DNA from: a virus
IMG/VR virus record: IMGVR_UViG_3300013117_000236
Location: 1-64,000 of that record
DNA length: 64,000 nt
Strand: one strand, 5' to 3'
The first letter of the stretch is position 1. Each line of letters begins with the position of its first letter. The position numbers and the translations under genes are program-made. The notes beneath the pieces are model-generated. The model did no database searches. It had not been told where the DNA came from and saw only the letters and a program-made list of their open reading frames with translations. This document shows positions 22,232 to 31,263 of the stretch, in pieces.

Positions 22232-22873
22232 ATGCAAGTTGAACAAGGAAATCCTGCGATATTATTCGCTCATTTCCTGAAGCAAAGTGGAGAAGAAGCA
22301 ACGATTAGTGGAACACCTACTATAACAATTCGTCACTATCAACATACTACAAGTAGTTTAGATACAGATGTTAGTGCACAAGATATGACACTAATTAGTG
22401 GTTCACTTTATTATTATAAATGGGCTTATACTACAATAGTAAAGTCCCAATATGCCGCAACATTTGCTGCAACATATAATACTGGTGAGAGTGTGACTGG
22501 TACTAAAACATTTGCTTTGATGAGTAGTAAGATAATTGGTGCTGTAGTTGGTACATGGACACATGATGAAAAAGATAAAGTTTTAAAGTTAATGCAACAG
22601 ATTTTAAGTTTAATAAGGGACAGGAAAAGTTTAGAAGCATTACAAAGTAATTTAGATATGTTAGTAAAAGATAATAAGTTGCAAGCAGTTGGCGATAAAA
22701 ATAGAGCTAGTGAGATGATAAATGATATTAATAATGAATTTAATGTTGTTAAAGAGGAATTAAATTCTCTAAGAGAGAAAGTTGATTTACAGGCAAAAAT
22801 GTTAACCAAAATGGCCGACCCGAAAATATTGGAGGAGATTTTAAATGACAAAACTAAAGGAAATGGTAGCTGA
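22232..22873 (+). CDS. Structural protein: beta domain plus coiled coil, 213 aa
   Basis: N-terminal beta sandwich (residues 1-100; TPTITIRHYQHTTSSLDTDV) resembling baseplate upper-protein or head-fibre domains, then long helices with coiled-coil spacing. Probably a virion or fibre component. Overlaps the next gene by 29 bases. Confidence 0.5.
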   Translation: MQVEQGNPAILFAHFLKQSGEEATISGTPTITIRHYQHTTSSLDTDVSAQDMTLISGSLYYYKWAYTTIVKSQYAATFAATYNTGESVTGTKTFALMSSKIIGAVVGTWTHDEKDKVLKLMQQILSLIRDRKSLEALQSNLDMLVKDNKLQAVGDKNRASEMINDINNEFNVVKEELNSLREKVDLQAKMLTKMADPKILEEILNDKTKGNGS

Positions 22874-23207
22874 AGAGTATACAAGAAAAATGAGACAATT
22901 AGAAAGTTCAATTAAAGAAAGAAAGTCTCTACTTGGGATATTAAGTACTACTATAATTGAAAAAGAAGAAGTTGTTACTAGTTTAGAAGGTAAGATTAAA
23001 GAGTTAAATGACGAAGTTAATATTTTACAAGAGAGAAGAGATAATGCTCTTAAAGGAATGATGGAAGAGATTAATACACCTGTTAATGTTCCTAAATCAC
23101 AATCTACTAATCAACCAAAAGAACCAGCTTCAGATAATTATGACCAAATTATAGTTTACGATGATAAAAAATTATCAAAGAGAAGAAAAGGTAGATTAGG
23201 GAGTTAG
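22845..23207 (+). CDS. Coiled-coil protein, 120 aa
   Basis: Almost entirely coiled coil up to residue 70, then a Pro/Ser linker and a basic end (KKLSKRRKGRLGS). Likely an oligomeric structural or scaffolding accessory. Confidence 0.5.
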   Translation: MTKLKEMVAEEYTRKMRQLESSIKERKSLLGILSTTIIEKEEVVTSLEGKIKELNDEVNILQERRDNALKGMMEEINTPVNVPKSQSTNQPKEPASDNYDQIIVYDDKKLSKRRKGRLGS

Positions 23208-23208
23208 A

Positions 23209-23673
23209 ATGCCAGGTGGATTTAGAATACAAATGAGAGCATATGATTCGAAAGTAATAAGCGGAATAAGAAATTTTAAAATTAGACAGTTAAAAAAGAG
23301 TAGGCTAGCAGTTATGACTTATGTAAGAGAATTCATGAGAGAGGCAAAAAGGAATGCTCCAGTTATGACAGGAAGGCTTAGAGATAGTATAGGAAATCCA
23401 TCAAAGGAAGGAATATTAAGAATATCTCCTAAAGGATTATCTGCTCAAGTAGGAACTGCAGTACCATATTCTACTATAATAGAAATGGGTGCTACTAAAG
23501 AATGGGTAATAGCTGCAAAAAAAATGAAGTATTTGAGATTTTCTGGTGCAACAGGTGGTCAGTATATATTTAGCAAGAGAGTTAAACATCCTCCTATTAA
23601 AGGGAAACACTTTATGTTACGAGCATCTAAAGTTGCAATACAAAAAGTAAGGACGAAATATGCGATGTTATGA
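23209..23673 (+). CDS. HK97 gp10-like neck/tail-completion protein
   Basis: 154 residues with the family signature around RNAPVMTGRLRDSI (residues 48-61) and VPYSTIIEMGATK (about 86-98), then a basic beta-rich end. HK97-gp10-like proteins join head and tail. In most viruses this gene sits after the connector genes; here it precedes the protease and capsid genes. Confidence 0.75.
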   Translation: MPGGFRIQMRAYDSKVISGIRNFKIRQLKKSRLAVMTYVREFMREAKRNAPVMTGRLRDSIGNPSKEGILRISPKGLSAQVGTAVPYSTIIEMGATKEWVIAAKKMKYLRFSGATGGQYIFSKRVKHPPIKGKHFMLRASKVAIQKVRTKYAML

Positions 23674-23846
23674 TTAAAAAAATTACGTTATTTGGTAAAT
23701 TAAGAGCAGATAGTAATGGTTGTTTAAGTGTAGCAATACCGAAAGATATATCAGTGAAAATGGATAGAAATGCCAAATATGAAATTACAGTGACAAAGAT
23801 AGAGAGATTTGAAGCTAAGTATGGGAGGGTAGTTATAATACCCTAA
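23670..23846 (+). CDS. Small beta protein, SpoVT/AbrB-like pattern, 58 aa
   Basis: Found by reading the gap. The ATG overlaps the previous stop (TTATGA). The sequence LRADSNGCLSVAIPKDISV, then a basic beta strand, resembles the swapped-hairpin AbrB/SpoVT fold, so a small DNA-binding protein is possible; the match is weak. Confidence 0.45.
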   Translation: MIKKITLFGKLRADSNGCLSVAIPKDISVKMDRNAKYEITVTKIERFEAKYGRVVIIP

Positions 23847-23875
23847 TCGGGGGTTTCATTTAACTAATTAATCAA

Positions 23876-23886
23876 TTTATATAAGG
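23876..23886 (+). promoter_or_regulatory. TATA promoter of the protease/capsid operon
   Basis: TTTATATAAGG about 50 bases before the start at 23927; expected transcription start near 23908, leaving a short leader with AGGAGGTAAATGAAT. A dedicated promoter for the most abundant virion genes is sensible. Confidence 0.6.
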
Positions 23887-23926
23887 GTACTTATTTAATA
23901 TAATGATAATTAGGAGGTAAATGAAT

Positions 23927-25042
23927 ATGGAATTCAAACCTAAAGATTTGGAATTTACTTATGGAACTAGAATGAAGGTAGAAACAGTAGAAGCAAAAGG
24001 TAAAAGAAAGGTATTTTTAGGTACAACGTTCATGGACAATAGTATAAACAAGAATGGTTGGAGATTACCTCAAGAAGAATTAGATAATATAGCAAAACAA
24101 GTAAATGGCAATCCTCTAAAGATTGCGCATTCTAAAAGTGATTGGGACATACTGGGTACAGGTGTAGAAGGTAGAGTAGATGGTAATACAATTAAAGCAA
24201 GAGATGAAGTTACCGACCCAGATGCAATATCGAAATTCGAGTCTGGTACTTGGAACGAGAAAAATATGGGAATTAGTCCAAGAGTTAGATTCGAGAGCAT
24301 AGCATGTTCTATATGTGGTGAAAAAGTTAGTGCTGCGAATAGACCAATTGAAACACATAGACATAAAATGAATCAGAAATACGATAATGAGAAGTGTTTT
24401 TATGACGTTATGGGTGCAAAACTAATTGAAAGGTCTCTCACTTCAGAACCTGCTTATAGACCTACCGCAGGGAATATTGACTCAGTTACTTTAAGTGCGA
24501 GTTTACAGAGGTTTGTTAATAATTCAAAAACGGAGGAAAAAAATATGTCTGGTGAAAGCAACAAAAATAGTCTAGAAGCCGTATTGTCAGAAAAAGATAA
24601 TAGAATCGAGCAGTTAGCTGCAGAAAACGCTACTAAGATTAAAACAATTGAAGACCTTGAAGCTTCTGTTAAAGAACTTAAGAAACTTGAGCCTCTAAAA
24701 GAGAAACATGAAAAACTTGAGGCAGAGCTCAAAGAAAAGAAAGAGAAACTAGGTGAGTTCGTACAGGCAAAGAGAAAGGCAGAGCTTAGTGAAGTAATAA
24801 AAGACGAAGAAGTTATTGCAGAAACTCTAAAGAAAGAATTAACTGATGAAGAATTTGAGGCAGAAGTAAAGAGAATCAAGAAAATAATGACTGTAAGTGC
24901 AAATGCGCCAGCAGATAAAGGTACGATATCAGCCGAAAAGAAAACGGAGAAACATAAAGGACTAGAAGCAAAATTTGGAACTGAGATGTTCGGTGGTAAC
25001 TACCAAGAATTAATAGGAGAAAAGAAGGAGGGGGATAAATAA
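23927..25042 (+). CDS. Prohead protease fused to scaffold domain
   Basis: 371 residues. N-terminal S78/U35-type protease: H68 in KIAHSK and S170 in LIERSLTSEPAYRP are the likely catalytic His and Ser. Inserted between them is a zinc-like set (C127, C130, H144, H146, C157). From about residue 205 the protein is a long charged coiled coil, the scaffold or delta domain. Cleaves scaffold and capsid N-termini during maturation. ATG 23927 is preferred to 23921 for ribosome-site spacing. Confidence 0.75.
   Translation: MEFKPKDLEFTYGTRMKVETVEAKGKRKVFLGTTFMDNSINKNGWRLPQEELDNIAKQVNGNPLKIAHSKSDWDILGTGVEGRVDGNTIKARDEVTDPDAISKFESGTWNEKNMGISPRVRFESIACSICGEKVSAANRPIETHRHKMNQKYDNEKCFYDVMGAKLIERSLTSEPAYRPTAGNIDSVTLSASLQRFVNNSKTEEKNMSGESNKNSLEAVLSEKDNRIEQLAAENATKIKTIEDLEASVKELKKLEPLKEKHEKLEAELKEKKEKLGEFVQAKRKAELSEVIKDEEVIAETLKKELTDEEFEAEVKRIKKIMTVSANAPADKGTISAEKKTEKHKGLEAKFGTEMFGGNYQELIGEKKEGDK
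24545..25042 (+). CDS. Nested in-frame scaffold protein (internal start)
   Basis: ATG 24545 is in frame with the protease gene (codon 209 of the longer frame from 23921) and preceded by CGGAGG eight bases upstream, an unusually good ribosome site inside a gene. It would give a separate 165-residue coiled-coil scaffold, the arrangement of lambda Nu3 within C. Not proven, but the site is hard to explain otherwise. Confidence 0.65.
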   Translation: MSGESNKNSLEAVLSEKDNRIEQLAAENATKIKTIEDLEASVKELKKLEPLKEKHEKLEAELKEKKEKLGEFVQAKRKAELSEVIKDEEVIAETLKKELTDEEFEAEVKRIKKIMTVSANAPADKGTISAEKKTEKHKGLEAKFGTEMFGGNYQELIGEKKEGDK

Positions 25043-25043
25043 T

Positions 25044-25517
25044 ATGTCAGAAGGACTTGTTTATTACCCTGGAGAAATAAAAGACTTTAAGACCGAATCT
25101 GCTGCAGATGGAGCACTTGAGAGACCAGGAATGGTTCTAAAAGTTGATAACACGACTGTAACTGACCCTAGGGTTGGTAAGATTAATGCCTCAGGAGATA
25201 CGCCTATGGGTATTGCTACGGAAGGTACATATAACCAGGACGAATCAATGTTGAGGTCCGGAGTTGGTGTAGGTGTTGTAACAGAAGGTACAGCGATGGT
25301 TGCAGTAGAAGCAGCAACATACAGAGTAGGAGACATAATTGTTTGCGCTGATACCTCAGATGGATATGGAAGGTCAACACCTTCTGGTGGATGTGCAATA
25401 ATTGGAATTGCTGAAGAATATAAAGTTATTGCTACAGGAGATTACACCGATAAATCGGACCAGATCGCAGTTAGACTCCTAATAGGACCCGCAAGTATTG
25501 GAGGCGTCGCTGCGTAG
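25044..25517 (+). CDS. Head decoration-like protein, 157 aa
   Basis: Gly/Ala/Val-rich beta protein (GVGVVTEGTAMVAVEAATYRVG) with the pattern of DUF2190-type capsid cement/decoration proteins, placed between the protease and the major capsid gene as expected. Confidence 0.7.
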   Translation: MSEGLVYYPGEIKDFKTESAADGALERPGMVLKVDNTTVTDPRVGKINASGDTPMGIATEGTYNQDESMLRSGVGVGVVTEGTAMVAVEAATYRVGDIIVCADTSDGYGRSTPSGGCAIIGIAEEYKVIATGDYTDKSDQIAVRLLIGPASIGGVAA

Positions 25518-25527
25518 GAGGTAAATT

Positions 25528-26421
25528 ATGCCTGATTATGGACAACAGATGGTGGAAACGGCAATTAGGAAAGATTTAATACGAAAAATAATTTATCACA
25601 ATGCAAACCTAATATCTGTAGGTACAAAAGTCGTCCCTACAACTATGGTAGATACACTTGCAATTAAGTTTGACTACCCTAGTGAAATGACAGCAAAATA
25701 TCCAGTTGGTGATACAGCAGTAGCAAAGAGAGAGACAATTAATTGGAGTGAATTTAAAGTAGACCTTCAGAAAGCACAGGTTCACTACATGATAACAGAC
25801 TCTGCAAAACTAAGAGCACTGCAAGGAACTCAGAATGCAATAATGGCGAGAAGAGCAGCAGAAGCGTTAGCAAAAGTAAAAGATGACGACATCCTAAGTG
25901 TTGTACACGGAGGAGCAGGAGAATCAGTAGCTGCAAGTGGTCAATGGAATGCAGCAGCAACAGATATAGAGTCAGATATAGTTACTGCATGGGCGAAGAT
26001 TCTAGAAACCAGCAATGTTAATGAACAGGAACTTTTGAGAGCAATTACACTTGTAGTTCCCGTTGATGCATTTGCTAGAGTTAATCAACTAACCCTCATT
26101 GGTAACGTACAGCAAACACTAAAACATTATCTTAAGACTGCTTACGGTGTAAGTATGTGGCCTACACGAAGCACGAAACTTGGTACATCTACATCAACAA
26201 ATGCACTGATGTTCGTTCCAGGAGCTTTAACTGCACAGCACGGTGTCCTAAGTCCAGCAGCTGCCGCAAGTGCGCAGGTACCACTAGTAGAAAGAGAAAG
26301 AATAATGGGTAGTGGTTGGGACTACTTAATATCACAATGGTTTAAGACAGTAGTTATTGACGATGGTAGTACAGCTGGTCAAACAGACAGAATATGTAAG
26401 ATTACCAATGTAATCACGTAA
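25528..26421 (+). CDS. Major capsid protein, HK97 fold
   Basis: 297 residues; position after protease and decoration genes, length, and the alpha/beta pattern with a long spine-like helix (AIMARRAAEALAKVKDDDIL) fit an HK97-type capsid protein. AGGAGGTAAATT gives strong translation. Codons are less AT-biased than in neighbours, as expected for a highly expressed gene. Confidence 0.8.
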   Translation: MPDYGQQMVETAIRKDLIRKIIYHNANLISVGTKVVPTTMVDTLAIKFDYPSEMTAKYPVGDTAVAKRETINWSEFKVDLQKAQVHYMITDSAKLRALQGTQNAIMARRAAEALAKVKDDDILSVVHGGAGESVAASGQWNAAATDIESDIVTAWAKILETSNVNEQELLRAITLVVPVDAFARVNQLTLIGNVQQTLKHYLKTAYGVSMWPTRSTKLGTSTSTNALMFVPGALTAQHGVLSPAAAASAQVPLVERERIMGSGWDYLISQWFKTVVIDDGSTAGQTDRICKITNVIT

Positions 26422-26455
26422 GTGATTGTGTTGTGTAATTTACAGGAGGTATACC

Positions 26456-26737
26456 ATGTTTGATTTAGTACAACAGATAAACAGGACAAGAACAGCAGCA
26501 ACCGGTGCCGGAGTACAGATTTTAATGGGCTCGGGAACAACTAATACGGCCGTGTCGTACGTACAACCATTTAAATCTGGTTCAGAAGTTATGGTTGTGC
26601 ATTCTCTCGCCGCAAGCGGAGATGCAACATGGTCTCACCGATACCTAATTTCTGGCGACCATGGTTACCACGCTGTTTTGGCTTCAGGAAATAACGCATA
26701 CTATTGGATTGCAGTTGGACCTAAAGTAACACAATAG
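26456..26737 (+). CDS. Small capsid-associated protein, 93 aa
   Basis: Beta-rich small protein with a helix at the N-terminus (MFDLVQQINRTRTAA). ATG 26456 follows ACAGGAGGTATACC. Codon use resembles the capsid gene, so a high-copy virion protein such as a minor capsid or cement protein is likely. Confidence 0.55.
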   Translation: MFDLVQQINRTRTAATGAGVQILMGSGTTNTAVSYVQPFKSGSEVMVVHSLAASGDATWSHRYLISGDHGYHAVLASGNNAYYWIAVGPKVTQ

Positions 26738-26768
26738 TTTCCTAATGCATAATAATTTCCCTTTAAAT

Positions 26769-26792
26769 GGATACATTTGTTTTTTGGTATCC
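26769..26792 (+). terminator. Hairpin between capsid and connector genes
   Basis: GGATAC and GTATCC enclose a T-rich loop. Placed 30 bases after a stop and followed by a TATA-like GATTATAATTTAAG, it may terminate capsid transcripts and separate them from a weaker promoter. Confidence 0.45.
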
Positions 26793-26819
26793 GATTATAA
26801 TTTAAGTAGGTGATAGTAT

Positions 26820-27194
26820 ATGGTACAACCAGCATTTGTAACCGCAAGAAGAATTCAAGAAAAATTAACTACAGATAGTAGTGGAGATGGTAGTGCAACC
26901 ATTGATGTATCCGGAGAACTAAGAATGGTTAAAATGTATTGTAGTACAACTGGTGCTTATTGTAGTGTTGTTGAGTTAGTTCAAGGAGAAAGTTTAACTC
27001 TTTCAGGAGATACATTAGCTGAGGGAATTATTACTGCTAATTCAACAATAAGACCGTATGTTAATAAAGTAGATGTTACTGGTTCAAGTTTAGGAGATAC
27101 AACTGTTACTTCGCCAGTAATAGATTTAGTAAAAGTTACTGTAGCATCAGGTGGTGACACGAAAGCTGCGAACTTTTACCTTTACATGGTTTAG
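26820..27194 (+). CDS. Virion protein candidate, 124 aa
   Basis: Beta-strand-rich, Ser/Thr/Gly-rich protein (LTTDSSGDGSATIDVSGELR) typical of head fibre or decoration proteins. TAGGTGATAGTAT precedes the start. Function inferred from place and composition. Confidence 0.5.
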   Translation: MVQPAFVTARRIQEKLTTDSSGDGSATIDVSGELRMVKMYCSTTGAYCSVVELVQGESLTLSGDTLAEGIITANSTIRPYVNKVDVTGSSLGDTTVTSPVIDLVKVTVASGGDTKAANFYLYMV

Positions 27195-27200
27195 GTAAAT

Positions 27201-27629
27201 ATGGCTAACTACATAACTGCATTGCAATTTACAGAAACTACTGGTATAACAGCAAATGAAGTAGAAGCTACTGGTTCTGAGTCTGTTATTCGTGATGCTA
27301 GAATTACTGAAGCTCAAAAAGAGTTTGAGAGAGATGTTCAGAAAACTTTTGATGGTACAGAAGATGATTATGCACTAGCTCAGCGAGCAATAGCATTTTT
27401 AACAGCTCATTTATTTAGGTTACGAAAAATTGAACTAATACCTACTTCAGCTGAAGGCGTTCAAAATGTTTCTTCTCCTTTCCTATCAGAATATAGGAGA
27501 TTGAAAGGATTGATTCATAAAGGAAAATCCGTTGAGACCACACCAGTATTTGGTGGTGGATTTAAAGTTTCTACTTCAGAGGACTTACCAGATAAATACC
27601 AGAGGCCTGGTTTTGTTGAACCAGATTAA
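27201..27629 (+). CDS. Head-tail connector (adaptor) protein, 142 aa
   Basis: Helical core (ESVIRDARITEAQKEFERDV, then ALAQRAIAFLTAHLFRLRK) matches gp6/Ad1-type connector proteins that dock under the portal. Located just after the capsid genes, as in other tailed viruses. Confidence 0.65.
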   Translation: MANYITALQFTETTGITANEVEATGSESVIRDARITEAQKEFERDVQKTFDGTEDDYALAQRAIAFLTAHLFRLRKIELIPTSAEGVQNVSSPFLSEYRRLKGLIHKGKSVETTPVFGGGFKVSTSEDLPDKYQRPGFVEPD

Positions 27630-27666
27630 TCTCCAATTTGGGAGATAAAGTGCAAGGAGGCACAAT

Positions 27667-28125
27667 ATGACAATATACACTATCAAGAAAGGCGTTAGAG
27701 ATGACTTGAGAAGTAATATAACTGACCCTCTAGATAGAAAGAGTACAGAGGGTGGTCAGTGGGTTCATATAGGCGATTTATCTAATGTAGGAAAGACGCC
27801 AGTAATTTATATTGAAGATGTTGTTTCTCCCGACCAAGTTAATTTTATTGGTGGTAGTCAAGCGAATTTTTGGGCACTTGATGTTCACATTGTTGGAAGT
27901 GACTCAGATAGAGGAATTTCTCCAATTGATGGAGGAACTGTAATAGTTACAGATTCTGATAAAATAAGGAATGATTTAGTACAGGCAACTAAAAATAGAC
28001 TACTAGCCGCAAGAGTTTCTATAACAGGTGCTTCTACTATAACATTTGAAAGAGTTTTAGGTACGTTCAGAATACCTAATAATAAAAGGTCTACTACTAT
28101 GAGATATATTGCTCAGAGTGAATAA
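27667..28125 (+). CDS. Tail terminator/neck protein candidate, 152 aa
   Basis: N-terminal helix (TIKKGVRDDLRSNI), then beta strands with a conserved-looking LDVHIVGSD and a helix (DKIRNDLVQATKNRLL), the pattern of tail-terminator proteins of the gpU/gp17 type. Last structural gene before the glycan cargo. Confidence 0.55.
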   Translation: MTIYTIKKGVRDDLRSNITDPLDRKSTEGGQWVHIGDLSNVGKTPVIYIEDVVSPDQVNFIGGSQANFWALDVHIVGSDSDRGISPIDGGTVIVTDSDKIRNDLVQATKNRLLAARVSITGASTITFERVLGTFRIPNNKRSTTMRYIAQSE

Positions 28126-28126
28126 T

Positions 28127-29416
28127 ATGGCTAAAAGGATATTGTTCGTTACGGATGGGATATTTACACCATCAGGATTTGGTAATGTAGCGAAAAATAT
28201 AATTGAAAATCTTTGCATTTCCAAAGTACCTAATGATTTCGAGATTGCGCATTTATCTTGGCAATATACTGGTAACACAATGGATTATTATCCAAAAGGA
28301 TGGGAGAAACCATTAAAGTTATATCCTGTTAATAATCACCGTTTTGGACAAGATGTAATTGGTTATGTTTTAGGTGATTTCAAACCTGATATTGTTTTAA
28401 CTATTGCTGATTTGTGGATGACTAATTATTTTGCTAACCCAGATATTCAGAAAGTGCTAAAAGAAGGTAATATTAAGTGGTATTGGTACTTACCTTTAGA
28501 TAGTAATTGTTTACCACCAATGTTTAAATCTCAAGTAACTGCGGCAGATAAGATAATTGCCATGTCTGATGCAGGTAGCTCTGTATTAAAGAAAGAGGGA
28601 ATAAAACATGAGTTAATACATCATGGAGTTAATACAGAAGTATTTAAACCATTAGAAGGTATAACAAAGAAAGAGTTAAGAGCCAAAAAAGGTCATCATG
28701 TTAATAGGTTCATAATTGGTTGTGTTAATAGGAATCAAGATAGGAAACAGTTACCAAGGTTAGTTAGAGCATTTTCATTATTCCAAAAGAAAAATGATAA
28801 GAAAGATGTGTTTTTACATTTACATATGGACCCTATGGACCCTGCTAATTTGTCTCAGGATTTTAATGGGAGAAAGTTTCCACATACAATTCAGGCAATT
28901 ATGAGTTATAATGTTAGAGATTATGTAGGGTTTAGTTCAGATGTAAAGTCATATTGTAATGGAACAACTATTGAGGGAATGGCTGATGTGTATAATGTTT
29001 TTGATATTCATGCAAGTTCAACAAGTGGAGAAGGTTTTGGATTATCTACTCTTGAATCAATCGCGTGTGGGGTTCCTAATGTGATTACAGACTTCACAAG
29101 TTCCCGTGAACTTGTAGAAGGGCATGGTGAGCTTGTAAAGGTAAAAACTTACATCTTTGGAACATTTGGTACTGATAGAGCAATAATAGATGAAGAACAC
29201 ATGGTAGAAATATTTGAAAAGCTCTATGATGATTGGAAGCATGGAGGTAAGTTATTAAAAGAATACAGTGATAAAGGTTTAAAACATAGCGAAACATATA
29301 ATTGGACAAGAAACATAGTTCCTCAGTGGAAAGAACTATTTGAAAATGAGGAAAATAAGAAAGTGATAAGGTCAAAAAAGGCAGTGCCTCAAGCTGCTGT
29401 AGAAATTAGACTTTAA
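28127..29416 (+). CDS. Glycosyltransferase family 4
   Basis: 429 residues, GT-B fold. N-terminal FVTDGIFTPSGFGNVAKN, C-terminal domain with HASSTSGEGFGLSTLESIACGVPNVI containing the E-x7-E signature that binds the sugar nucleotide. First gene of the cargo region, with its ATG overlapping the preceding stop (TAATATGG). Retaining sugar transferase; acceptor unknown. Confidence 0.85.
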   Translation: MAKRILFVTDGIFTPSGFGNVAKNIIENLCISKVPNDFEIAHLSWQYTGNTMDYYPKGWEKPLKLYPVNNHRFGQDVIGYVLGDFKPDIVLTIADLWMTNYFANPDIQKVLKEGNIKWYWYLPLDSNCLPPMFKSQVTAADKIIAMSDAGSSVLKKEGIKHELIHHGVNTEVFKPLEGITKKELRAKKGHHVNRFIIGCVNRNQDRKQLPRLVRAFSLFQKKNDKKDVFLHLHMDPMDPANLSQDFNGRKFPHTIQAIMSYNVRDYVGFSSDVKSYCNGTTIEGMADVYNVFDIHASSTSGEGFGLSTLESIACGVPNVITDFTSSRELVEGHGELVKVKTYIFGTFGTDRAIIDEEHMVEIFEKLYDDWKHGGKLLKEYSDKGLKHSETYNWTRNIVPQWKELFENEENKKVIRSKKAVPQAAVEIRL

Positions 29417-29460
29417 CACACTTTTAAATTTAAAAAATAAATATAATAAAGAGGTGAAAT

Positions 29461-29811
29461 ATGCCGTTTGCAGGATTTAAAGACTTTGATGATTGTGTAA
29501 CAAAACAAATGGATAAGGGAAATAGTAGAGAAGCTGCATCTAGAATTTGTGGTGCAATAAAACGTCGTGTTGAAGGTAGTATTATTGATGAGAGTTTGCA
29601 AGCACAATTTAATGAACAACTTTTTGGAGGACAAAACTCAGTTCCTTTGAGTATTGATGGGTCATGTCCTGAAGGATATAAAAAAGTTGGGAATAGGTGT
29701 GCAAAAATAAATGATGATAAATCGGAACAACAAAGTAACATGGGCGGTGGTACAATAATGAATCAGAAGAGAGGAGACTTTAAAATGTTATCACCATCCG
29801 ATAGGCCCTAG
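29461..29811 (+). CDS. Hypothetical protein, 116 aa
   Basis: The N-terminus FAGFKDFDDCVTKQMDKGN resembles a short motif seen at the ends of some phage portal or protease proteins, followed by RICGAIKRRVEG. The rest is low complexity. Possibly a displaced virion accessory. AGAGGTGAAAT precedes the start. Confidence 0.45.
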   Translation: MPFAGFKDFDDCVTKQMDKGNSREAASRICGAIKRRVEGSIIDESLQAQFNEQLFGGQNSVPLSIDGSCPEGYKKVGNRCAKINDDKSEQQSNMGGGTIMNQKRGDFKMLSPSDRP

Positions 29812-29818
29812 GTGTAAA

Positions 29819-30571
29819 ATGAGAAAAAGATATGCGGATAACAGTTTTAACTGGCAAAATGATAAGGATGTAGTATTTATGCAAATGTTACATAATTTAT
29901 ATACTGTGATGAGAAAAGAAATTAATCCACAAAAAAATGATATGTTATTAGATGTAGGATGTGGACGAGGTAATTTTGTGCCTTATAGTAATGATTCATC
30001 ATATCATGGAATTGATATATCTAATAATAATATTGAACATTGTAAAAGAAATCATAAGGAGAAAAATTTTGAAGTTATGGATTGTTGTGATATGAACTAT
30101 GAAGATAACGTTTTTGATAAAGTAATATGCTCTGAGGTTTTAGAACATATGAATTATGAGGAAATTCATCGAACACTATTTGAGTTAAGCAGAGTAGTTA
30201 AATCTGGTGGAAAAATAATTATAACTGTACCAAATTTATATTATTTATGGGGTATTTTACCGTGGAGTTTTAAACCTATAAAGAGGAGATTGAAAATAAG
30301 GGATTTGATAAAAGGTATTAAGAATGGTTGTGCATACGAAGAGTACACACATCCCCACATGAGGTTTAAACCATCATATTGGAAAAAGATATTGCAAGAG
30401 TACTTTGTTGTAGAAGGTTATACAACAAGTTTTTGGTTTAATAATAGAGCAATACATGAATTTACACCAAATATGCAAAGATTAATACACAATTTTAGTT
30501 GGAAAGGTAATCACATGTTTGGTAATAATATTATAGCTGTGTTAAAAAATAATAAGGGTGCATCTGCATGA
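29819..30571 (+). CDS. SAM-dependent methyltransferase
   Basis: 250 residues, class I fold: motif I LLDVGCGRGNF (about residues 42-52), motif II HGIDIS, and SEVLEHM further on, as in UbiE/COQ5-like and glycan-modifying methyltransferases. No DNA-binding part, so likely acts on sugars or small molecules in this cluster. Confidence 0.8.
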   Translation: MRKRYADNSFNWQNDKDVVFMQMLHNLYTVMRKEINPQKNDMLLDVGCGRGNFVPYSNDSSYHGIDISNNNIEHCKRNHKEKNFEVMDCCDMNYEDNVFDKVICSEVLEHMNYEEIHRTLFELSRVVKSGGKIIITVPNLYYLWGILPWSFKPIKRRLKIRDLIKGIKNGCAYEEYTHPHMRFKPSYWKKILQEYFVVEGYTTSFWFNNRAIHEFTPNMQRLIHNFSWKGNHMFGNNIIAVLKNNKGASA

Positions 30572-31263
30572 GTGTAAGTATAGCATGTCTAATATATAAA
30601 AATATAAAGTACTTAGAATTTGTAAAGAATATGGTTGAAACATATACACCTAATAGTAAGTATTGTGAATTCTTTTTTGTAGCTAATGACCCAACAGATG
30701 AGGTAGTTAAATATTTACAAGATAATGAAATACCACATTATATATATAGAAATAAAGACCATAAAGAATATTATATTAATAGAGTTTATAGGGCATGGAA
30801 CTTTGCGGTTGAAAAAGCAAAAGGTGATATTGTTGTGTTAGTTAATAGTGATATGGCGTTTAGTGAAGGTTGGTTAGAAGGATTAATTAATCACGTTAAG
30901 CCTGATAATGTAATTTCATCAAGATTAGTTGAATCAGGTAAAATGCCATCTGGTCGTCATGGTATATCTAAGGATTTTGGAAAAGGTCCTGATGAGTTCA
31001 AGAACGAGGAATTTCAGAAGTATGCGCAAGAAATTAGTATTAAAAGTAGATTAGAACCAGGAGGGTTGTATTCTCCTATTTGTTGTTATAGAAAAACATT
31101 TTTGGAGAATGGTGGATATCCTCATGGTAATATTATGATTAATGGTATAATAGTACCAGGTGATATGTTATTTTGGGCAATAATGAGAACAAAAGGGATA
31201 TTACATTACACATCATTTGAGTCAATTGTATATCATATCCAGACAGGAGAGCAAGATGAATAA
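30568..31263 (+). CDS. Glycosyltransferase family 2-like
   Basis: 231 residues, GT-A fold: VSIACLIYKN start and GDIVVLVNSDMAFS holding the D-x-D-like NSDM metal/nucleotide site near residue 92. ATGA overlap with the methyltransferase. Sugar and acceptor unknown. Confidence 0.75.
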   Translation: MSVSIACLIYKNIKYLEFVKNMVETYTPNSKYCEFFFVANDPTDEVVKYLQDNEIPHYIYRNKDHKEYYINRVYRAWNFAVEKAKGDIVVLVNSDMAFSEGWLEGLINHVKPDNVISSRLVESGKMPSGRHGISKDFGKGPDEFKNEEFQKYAQEISIKSRLEPGGLYSPICCYRKTFLENGGYPHGNIMINGIIVPGDMLFWAIMRTKGILHYTSFESIVYHIQTGEQDE

